NCBI GenBank assembly: GCA_002338895.1
Contig: DDJH01000178.1
Location: 2,220-8,442, forward strand
Reading direction: 5' to 3'
DNA: 6,223 bases
Source: Lentisphaeria bacterium UBA1829
GTDB taxonomy: Bacteria > Verrucomicrobiota > Lentisphaeria > Victivallales > UBA1829
Positions 1-5,800 of the stretch are shown in pieces. Numbering within the stretch: the first letter of the stretch is position 1; each line of letters begins with the position of its first letter. The notes beneath the pieces were generated by a model. The model was not told the DNA's origin. It saw only the letters and a list, made by a program, of their open reading frames with translations, and did not search any database. Made by a program: the position numbers and the translations under genes.

Positions 1-708
1 CTTGTGGAGCTCCTCGTGGTCATTGCGATCATTGCAATCCTTGCGTCTCTGCTGCTGCCGGCGCTGCGGTCGGCGCGGGCGAAAGGACTGGATGTTCAGT
101 GCATTTCCAACCTGAAGCAGAATGCGCTGTATGTGTTCCAGTATGCGACGGATGTGTATGAAGGACGGATCGTTCCGTGTCATCCGGGAAAGGGAAGCGA
201 CTGGACCCAGTGGCAGTCTCTGCTGGTGAGCACGTTTCTCCGCCCCAACGGACCCGAGACGCTGGATTACTGGTATGTCAACGACAAAATTACAAAAAAT
301 AAAATTCCGTTCGGCAGCTTTGCCTGTCCCGCCTCCAATGTCCCGGTTGCGAACGGAGCGGACCGGCATTACGGACTCAACGCCTGCATTGCGGGATGGT
401 CAAATCAGGTGCCCGACTGTCAGGGATCGCTGATCGATAAGATCAAGCAGCCCTCCAATGTCTATCTGATGATGGACATCGACGCCACCGTCTCCAGTTC
501 TCAGTTCGGCGCCATGGGCCGCGACGGCTCGACATCCTGGCGAATCTTCATCTCCCCGCTTCATCCGATGGGACGCCATCTCGGAGGAAGCGGCATCAAC
601 ATGGCCTGGGTCGACGGACACGTCTCCGGCGTGAAGTTCAACGCCATCGCCCCGAGCTACTGGAGCGGAACCGCCGCTCAGAAAGCGCAGTGGGGTGCCC
701 CGAACTGA
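1..708 (+). CDS. Pseudopilin-like protein with prepilin N-terminal helix and H-Xn-DG motif, 5' partial
   Basis: The reading frame is open from base 1 to the TGA at 706-708 (235 residues visible). It begins inside the prepilin signature: LVELLVVIAIIAILASLLLPAL corresponds to mature residue 3 onward of a type IV pilin-like helix, with the conserved Glu at visible residue 3. The GTG at base 4 is therefore an internal Val codon, not the start. By alignment with the second pseudopilin in this window (CLSNLRQ there, CISNLKQ here, offset by six), about six codons are missing upstream. After the hydrophobic helix (to about residue 20) comes a globular domain with a Cys-Pro pair at 109-110. Near the C-terminus a His (193) and an Asp-Gly (205-206) form the H-Xn-DG motif of prepilin-type processing-associated proteins. 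Such proteins are inner-membrane anchored and linked to type II secretion or pilus-like machinery; their exact role is not established. A terminator follows, so it ends the upstream transcription unit. Confidence 0.9.
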   Translation, partial: LVELLVVIAIIAILASLLLPALRSARAKGLDVQCISNLKQNALYVFQYATDVYEGRIVPCHPGKGSDWTQWQSLLVSTFLRPNGPETLDYWYVNDKITKNKIPFGSFACPASNVPVANGADRHYGLNACIAGWSNQVPDCQGSLIDKIKQPSNVYLMMDIDATVSSSQFGAMGRDGSTSWRIFISPLHPMGRHLGGSGINMAWVDGHVSGVKFNAIAPSYWSGTAAQKAQWGAPN

Positions 709-787
709 GTTCCCCTCCGTTTCCCGATTCCTTGCCGTATACCCTTTTCTCCATTTCTCCGGAGCGTTCCCGGGATGGCTTTCATCC

Positions 788-815
788 TCTCCTCCGCCGG
801 AATGGAGATTTTTTT
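788..815 (+). terminator. Intrinsic terminator after the first pseudopilin gene
   Basis: TCTCCTCC (788-795) pairs with GGA (799-801) plus GGAGA (804-808). This gives an 8-bp stem with a GCC loop and a two-base AT bulge on the 3' side, followed directly by seven Ts (809-815). It lies 80 bases after the stop codon of the first gene and before the promoter of the next unit, as expected for a rho-independent terminator. The bulge is the only weakness. Confidence 0.62.
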
Positions 816-825
816 CAGACTGTGT

Positions 826-839
826 TGTAACGTTTTACA
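826..839. promoter_or_regulatory. LacI-operator-like palindrome (candidate operator)
   Basis: TGTAACGTTTTACA has 5-bp inverted arms, TGTAA and TTACA, around CGTT. LacI/GalR-family operators are commonly 14-bp palindromes of the form TGTAAACGTTTACA. This site has the same length and the same outer arms, but its CpG is one base off centre. It sits about 90 bp upstream of the -35 element of the regulator gene next door, so it could be an auxiliary or autoregulatory operator. Function is inferred from similarity only. Confidence 0.35.
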
Positions 840-840
840 T

Positions 841-920
841 CGTCCTTTTTTTGTGTCTTAAAAAATGTCTTTTTTATTCTGTTTTTGAGTTGGATTTTTA
901 AAAATGTAAAATTTTTCAGA
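841..920. other. AT-rich tract with repeated A- and T-runs upstream of the promoter
   Basis: This stretch is far richer in A and T than the flanking genes. It contains runs of five to seven T at 846-852, 870-875, 882-886, 895-899 and 912-916, and A-runs at 860-865 and 900-904. It includes a 7-bp inverted repeat (TAAAAAA 859-865, TTTTTTA 870-876) and the palindrome ATTTTTAAAAAT (894-905). No gene is visible. Spacing of the runs is only roughly helical (about 11-24 bases between centres). Intrinsic bending or an UP-element-like effect on the downstream promoter is possible but not shown. Confidence 0.4.
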
Positions 921-950
921 AACAGGGGTTGCTTTTTTCTTTCCCCTGTT
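921..950. repeat. Perfect 8-bp inverted repeat spanning the promoter -35 region (candidate operator)
   Basis: AACAGGGG (921-928) and CCCCTGTT (943-950) are exact reverse complements separated by 14 bases. The left arm ends immediately before the -35 hexamer and the right arm ends two bases before the -10 hexamer. The arm centres are 22 bp apart, about two helical turns, so a dimer could contact both arms from one face and block RNA polymerase. The repeat lies upstream of the predicted transcript start, so it would act as DNA and not as an RNA hairpin. The bound protein is unknown; the LacI-type regulator encoded just downstream is an obvious candidate. Confidence 0.5.
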
Positions 951-957
951 GTATAAT
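929..957 (+). promoter_or_regulatory. Sigma70-type promoter for the regulator-pseudopilin-large gene unit
   Basis: The -35 element is TTGCTT (929-934) and the -10 is a consensus TATAAT (952-957), separated by the ideal 17 bases. Transcription should start near 963-965, giving a leader of about 25 bases before the ATG at 989. The reading frame upstream of that ATG opens at the TTG in this -35 element, which makes that TTG an implausible start codon. Confidence 0.75.
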
Positions 958-968
958 TATAAACGATG

Positions 969-978
969 AGGAAAGGAA
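969..978 (+). promoter_or_regulatory. Ribosome binding site fixing the regulator start
   Basis: The purine-rich AGGAAAGGAA ends 10 bases before the ATG at 989. It supports that start over the upstream TTG at 929 (within the promoter) and over the in-frame ATG at 1001, which has only a weak AGAAG in front. Confidence 0.6.
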
Positions 979-988
979 TGAGCGGAAA

Positions 989-1960
989 ATGCAGAAGAAA
1001 ATGACGATCCAGCGAATCGCCGACTACTGCTGTGTCAGCGTGGCGACCGTGTCCCGGGTCCTGAACGGAAAAGAGGGGGTCCGCCCTGAAATCCGCGAAC
1101 GGATCCTCCATTTCGTCCGCGATTTCGGATGGGACAGCAACCGGATCGAATCCCGTCTCTGCCGGAAAACGGAAAAACATGCAGTCGTGGTGGTCTCGCT
1201 CGGTCTGCTGGATTCGACCGGTCCCCTTCTGCCGCTGGCTTCGCTGCTGCAGTCCGAATTCGGGTACAAGGTGTCGGTGGTCTTCGGCAGCCGGATGGAG
1301 CTGCTCCGGGAGTGCACGCAGACTCTGCCGGAACTGGTGGTGCTTTACCGGATCAGCGATCTGTTTGTCGAGATCGTCCGGGAGCTGAGGCAAAAAGGGG
1401 TGCAGGTGGTCGCGCTCGGGGAGTCGTTTCTCCACTCCTGCCCGATTATCGCCGATGACTATCGCGATGCCGGGCGCCGCGCCGCCGAAGATCTCAAACG
1501 CGCCGGAATCCGCAGAATCGCGTTCGCCGGTCCCCTCGGAGAACAGATTCATCCCGCTTCTCCGGATGCGGTCAACATCCGCAGCATGCATGATCTGATC
1601 GCCGGGATTCTGGATGTCTGTCCGGAACTGGATCCCGCAAAAGATTTTGTCAGCGACAATTACGGAAACGATTCCGTGTTCCGCGAAATGTTCTTCCGGA
1701 AACAGTATGCCGGATGGATCATCTACGACGCTCCGCTGCTGACAACCGCGGGAACGGCTCCGGAATCCGTGCTGAACGCAACGCGGATCGTCTCTCTGCT
1801 GCCGAGCCGCCGGGTCTCCGTTCCCCCGATCGCCTGGAGAACCTATTTTCAGGGGGATCTCCTTCAGCCGTTGAGACTCTTTCTGAAACAAAACCGCAGT
1901 GAGTGCCCGGAAAACACGGAAGTCCTTGTTCCATTCCGTTCTCCCGGAGATGAAGTTTGA
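989..1960 (+). CDS. LacI-family transcriptional regulator
   Basis: The 323-residue product is a cytoplasmic DNA-binding regulator, slightly shorter than the usual 330-350 for the family. Residues 6-28 are a clear LacI helix-turn-helix ([23 protein letters not shown]), followed by the third helix of the headpiece to about 47. The hinge-helix region at 50-58 keeps Asn51 and the minor-groove Leu57, although the usual Ala-Arg pair is Glu-Ser. Residues 64-323 form a divergent periplasmic-binding-protein-like sensor domain. Recognisable parts are the VVVVSLG strand (66-72), the [26 protein letters not shown] segment matching the family's D-x-x-G-x-x-A...G-x-x-x-I-A-F pattern, and a C-terminal [15 protein letters not shown] segment. 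The ligand cannot be named; sugars are usual. A promoter with an operator-like inverted repeat lies just upstream, suggesting autoregulation. The second pseudopilin follows after 70 bases and is probably co-transcribed. Cys14-Cys15 in the turn of the HTH (usually Ala-Gly) is unusual. Confidence 0.93.
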   Translation: MQKKMTIQRIADYCCVSVATVSRVLNGKEGVRPEIRERILHFVRDFGWDSNRIESRLCRKTEKHAVVVVSLGLLDSTGPLLPLASLLQSEFGYKVSVVFGSRMELLRECTQTLPELVVLYRISDLFVEIVRELRQKGVQVVALGESFLHSCPIIADDYRDAGRRAAEDLKRAGIRRIAFAGPLGEQIHPASPDAVNIRSMHDLIAGILDVCPELDPAKDFVSDNYGNDSVFREMFFRKQYAGWIIYDAPLLTTAGTAPESVLNATRIVSLLPSRRVSVPPIAWRTYFQGDLLQPLRLFLKQNRSECPENTEVLVPFRSPGDEV

Positions 1961-2015
1961 CAGTCAAGTCGATGAGGATGGAGCGTCGATGAAAAATGAA
2001 CAATATTCCAGTGGT

Positions 2016-2024
2016 GGAGAGGGA
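2016..2024 (+). promoter_or_regulatory. Ribosome binding site for the second pseudopilin
   Basis: GGAGAGGGA ends 6 bases before the ATG at 2031. A second in-frame ATG at 1989 is also preceded by a purine-rich stretch (GAGGATGGAG, ending about 5 bases upstream). It would add 14 residues ([14 protein letters not shown]) before MKKVFTLIE. The shorter leader fits prepilins better. Confidence 0.5.
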
Positions 2025-2030
2025 CGGACA

Positions 2031-2768
2031 ATGAAAAAAGTTTTTACCTTGATAGAGCTTCTTGTGGTTATTGCTGTTATCGCGATCCTGGCTGCGCTGC
2101 TTCTTCCCGCGTTGAATTCCGCACGGGAGAAGGCGCGGAGCGTCAACTGTCTTTCCAATCTGCGCCAGACCGGAACGGCGACGCTCTCCTATGCGGGCGA
2201 TTTTGACGATCTGGTGATCCCCGTCCGCTATCTGAAGGATGATGTCGCCGCATACTGGCCGGGACTCCTGCAGGTGTTGAAGTATGCAAACTGGAAAAGC
2301 TATCTCTGCCCGGAAGGAGAGCAGGTCCTCTATTCCAAGGCGACTTCGGACCGCGTTTCCAAGGCGCGGGAGTGGAAAGAGGGACGGATGGCAACGGCAA
2401 CGGAAGTTTCCGTCTGCTGGGAGGTCGGCACGTTCGGAATCAACCGGGTGATCGGCTATGATTACGATCAGAATTCCTCCCCTGAAATTCTCCGCTTCAC
2501 GCAGGTGAAACGGAACTCTTCCGTGCTCCTGTTCGCCGATTCCGCGCATAAGGATGACAGGACGCCCTGCTACACGGTGAGAAAAGATGCGTCGCAGGGG
2601 CATCTGCTGTATCCGCGCCATCAGGAGGAACGGCTGGTCAACGTTCTGTATTTCGACGGTCATGCGGGAAGTTACCGCACGTCCATGCCGGGAATGACAG
2701 GCGTTCAGCAGCTCTATGCCTCCGGCAGCGCGTTCGAAGCCTATACCAATGTCTGGACCGGAAAATAA
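2031..2768 (+). CDS. Pseudopilin-like protein with prepilin N-terminal helix and H-Xn-DG motif, complete
   Basis: The 245-residue product begins [20 protein letters not shown], a type IV prepilin-like leader and transmembrane helix (about 5-25). Phe5 would be mature residue 1 and Glu9 the conserved Glu5. The residue before Phe is Val, not the classical Gly. The helix is followed by SAREKAR and CLSNLRQ (Cys40), then a globular domain with Cys93-Pro94, a DSAH segment, and a C-terminal His197 / Asp209-Gly210 motif ending in a Trp-containing tail. This is the same plan as the partial gene at the left edge. The two differ widely at synonymous positions even in the conserved helix, so they are old paralogues, not a recent duplication. 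It is probably inner-membrane anchored and part of a type II secretion or pseudopilus-like process; the specific role is inferred. Lying between a LacI regulator (70 bases upstream) and a large secreted protein (45 bases downstream), it may serve that protein's export or display. The alternative start at 1989 cannot be excluded. Confidence 0.92.
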   Translation: MKKVFTLIELLVVIAVIAILAALLLPALNSAREKARSVNCLSNLRQTGTATLSYAGDFDDLVIPVRYLKDDVAAYWPGLLQVLKYANWKSYLCPEGEQVLYSKATSDRVSKAREWKEGRMATATEVSVCWEVGTFGINRVIGYDYDQNSSPEILRFTQVKRNSSVLLFADSAHKDDRTPCYTVRKDASQGHLLYPRHQEERLVNVLYFDGHAGSYRTSMPGMTGVQQLYASGSAFEAYTNVWTGK

Positions 2769-2799
2769 AAGTCTTTCCGGATCCGCAAGTTTCTGAAAA

Positions 2800-2804
2800 A
2801 GGAG
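2800..2804 (+). promoter_or_regulatory. Ribosome binding site deciding a GTG start
   Basis: AGGAG preceded by an A-run lies 9 bases before the GTG at 2814. That GTG is the first ATG, GTG or TTG codon in the frame after the TAA (2766-2768) of the pseudopilin. The next in-frame ATG is about 300 bases further in and would lose the signal peptide. Confidence 0.75.
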
Positions 2805-2813
2805 AAAACAACG

Positions 2814-5800
2814 GTGTTCAAAAACAAACATGTTCTGTGCGCGGCGCTGGTCTGCGCATCGGCTCTGAGCTGTTCGGGAAATGACGGAAAAATCTGGAGC
2901 CTGATTCCGTTTTCCCGGGGAGGGTCCTCCGCGCTGGAGGAGAAGAGCGCCGAAGGGTTCCTGCTGAACTGCAGGCAGGAGAAGGGAAAGGAGATCAATG
3001 TGCAGGTCTGCGGAACGGTGGATCAGACCGTCGCCCTGAAGGATGCCAGAGTGGTCTTCTCGGTGCGGAGCGTTTCCGGCCGCAAAGCCTCCCTCGGACT
3101 GGTCCTCAGCACGATGGAAAACGGAAAGAGCAGAGGCTTTTTCGGTCCGCGCATCCCGCTCGACGGAACAGAGTGGAAAAACTGCGAAATCCTGCTGGAC
3201 AAGGCATTCGGCCTGAAGACGGATCCCGTCCGGGTCTGGCAGATCAAATTCGGATTCAAAACAGCCGGATCCGGTGCGCCGGACGGAATGGAGATCCGCG
3301 ATTTCCGGATCGTCCCGGCCGGCAAGGTGACATTTTCTCAGAAAGGAACCCGTATGATTCTCCCGGAAGTGAAACAGAAGAACCAGAGAAAATCTTCCGC
3401 CGCAAAGTCCGCCCCCTGGCGGATCATTCTGCAGGGCGCCGGCGTGGAAAGCAAATTCACTCCGCGCTCGTCGGAGGCGTTTTCCATCGTCCTCCAGCGC
3501 AACGGAAAGGATGCTCCGGCCAATGTGATGCTCTGTCAGGATCTGAACAAGGAGTTCCATACGCAGAACCGCCTGTTCTTCTCCTGTCGCTCGATCAACG
3601 GAAAACCGATGGTGGTGCATCCGATGCTGAGCTGCAGGGAAGGGGGAAAAACCGTGCTGAAGTTCGGACCGAAGCTGACGGTCTCCGGAAAGGCGGAAAA
3701 ACAGTTCGTGCTGGGAATTGATACCGATTTCAAACTCGGCGATACGGTGCTGAAGTTCCTCCAGCTGAAGTTCTCGGTCGATATATCGGGAGCAAAAGAG
3801 GGGGAACAGGTGGAGCTGGACGTCAGCGGAATGCAGATCTGCATGCCGGAGGAGGCCGGAATGAGTCCGGATCGTCCGGATGTGCTGGTGGTCCCCGGAA
3901 AAAAAATAACGGAGAAGAGGGTGAACGCCGCCGCGGATCCCGTCAAAATCTTTTTCCTGTTCGACAATGAGGACTTTGCAACGGTCTTTTGCGGACGCGG
4001 AAATTTCCCGCGCGTCGAAGACCGCTGTCAGTTTCCCGGCTACCGCTCCTTTCTGCTGGAGAGCGTGAACGGTCAGGCGGTGCTGGCGGATTCGCCGGAG
4101 AGTGCGGATCTGATCGTCTATGCGGGAGCCCGGCCGGATCCGGAAATGGCAAAGCGGGTGGCACTGGCGGTCCGGGAGAAAGGAAAGAGTCTCTTCGTCG
4201 CTGCGGTTGTGGCGGATCCGGAGATCAAGGCGCTGCTGCCGCTCGTTGCCGTGAAACGTGCGTCGGATCGTCTGCCGGTCCGGCGGAAACTGAAGGCGGT
4301 CCGGAAGGAGGACCGTCTGTTCCGCGATCTCTCGGATGCGGCATTCGGACAGTATTTCGATGCGAAGGTCCGCAATGGCGGAACCGTCCGTCTGGTGTTT
4401 GAGGACAATGCGCCCGCGCTTGTGGACGGCCGCGCCGGAAAGGGTCGTGTGATCTGGTCGGCTCTGGGAATCGGATCGGATGTGATCGCCGGACGGGCGG
4501 CCGAGGATCCGCTGCTGCTCCGGATCGCGTCGGAGGTCTCCGGGAAGTCGCTGCGCGAGGCGCTCCGGGTTCCGCCGCCTGCGGAAAACGGATGGAGGGA
4601 AGGGGTGTCCGCCGAAAATTTCGGGCGGTTCGGATGGCTGATCGGCGACGGGTTGCTGGTCGAGAGCATGAATGACGTCTTCGAGGTCTCCAATGGCGCC
4701 CAGCAGTACAGTTTCAAGGCGCGTCAGAGTCCGAAGCTCTCCCTTGCAGAGTGGTCGTTCCGTCCGCTGAAGGAGTCCTCTTCCTCCCGGAACGTGAACT
4801 GGGCGTACTCGTTTCTGGAGACTGGGACATTCGAGTACTCCGCCGTCTGCACGGTCCCCGAAGCGTGGAAAAATGAAAAAATCAGCTTCACCGTCGAGGG
4901 CGGAATCGATGATCTTGCGGAGGTGTTCTTCAACGGACGCTCCATCGGAAAGGTCACGGAGGACATGCCGGAATACTGGCGGCGTCCCCATCGCTATGTC
5001 ATCCCCCGGGAACTGGTGAAGTTCGGGGGCGAAAACCGCATCCGGATCGTCGTGGAGAATCTGCGGGGAAGCGGCGGAATGGGAAGCTGCCCGGAACTGA
5101 TCTGCCTGCCGTCGAAGGCGGAACGCTGGACCTTTGCCGCTGACCGGATCAATGAACTCGGAAAAGGCGGTCTCATCACCGATGCGGAAGGTTCGCGCCG
5201 CTTCGACAGCTCTCTCGCATTCCCCGGAATCCGCTGGGAGATCTTCGCCGACCGCATTGTCATGGGACTTTTCAACGTGGCGGACTATGCCGCAATCCCC
5301 GCGGAAAACGGCTCCTGGAAGATCGTCGATCTGCGGAAAAACGACTCTCTCCCGGTCGACTGGAAGGAACCGTGGATCCTGCTGTTCCGGGAGAGCGAAT
5401 GCCGTCCGCTTCTGCTGGTCTTCGCGAAAAAACAGGATCGGATCACGGTCTCCAAAGTCGGTTCCGCCGTAAACGGTCTTTCCTTCGAGCGGCGGGGCGG
5501 AGTCGGAATGATTGTCCCGATCTGGCTGAACGGCGCGCTCGATACCGACTCCTCCGCCTGGAGGAACGGCATCCCCGCCTCCGTTTCCGAAAAGGCCGCC
5601 TTCTGGGGGCCGAAGGCCTTCTCCTACCCGCTCGCGGAAAAGGAGCTCTTCCGCATCGACCGGGAAAAAGGACGGATCGACATCCGAACCACCTATTCCC
5701 ATCGGACAACTCCAAACGACTGGAAGAAGACATCGGCTCCCTTTGCCCCTGTCTCCCCCCTTGCATTCTTCACGAAAGGTTTGCTCTTCGAGTCCGAACA

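Noticed and set aside
695..901. A + strand frame of 68 codons in the intergenic region
   Set aside because: It runs through the terminator and the AT-rich tract, has no ribosome binding site, and encodes an uneven sequence with no family features.
885..912. A second possible promoter, TTGAGT-16-TAAAAT
   Set aside because: Both hexamers are weaker than the 929-957 promoter and AT-rich sequence produces such matches by chance.
929..988. An upstream TTG start adding 20 residues to the LacI-family protein
   Set aside because: The TTG is the -35 hexamer of the promoter and would not be in the transcript; the ATG at 989 has a good ribosome binding site and gives a normal LacI N-terminus.
966..1004. 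A 12-residue leader-peptide frame (ATG at 966) overlapping the regulator start
   Set aside because: It has no ribosome binding site within the short predicted leader and no regulatory codon run; it is probably chance.
815..1891. A minus-strand open frame of 358 codons opposite the LacI-family gene
   Set aside because: It covers a regulator with an unmistakable helix-turn-helix on the + strand, shows no domain of its own, and runs through the promoter and AT-rich intergenic region.
3989..4402. Gly/Arg-rich + strand frame of 137 codons, and similar frames at 3173-3721, 5134-5472 and 5372-5851
   Set aside because: All lie in other frames inside the large secreted protein, have low-complexity Arg/Gly/Ser composition, and lack ribosome binding sites or recognisable motifs.
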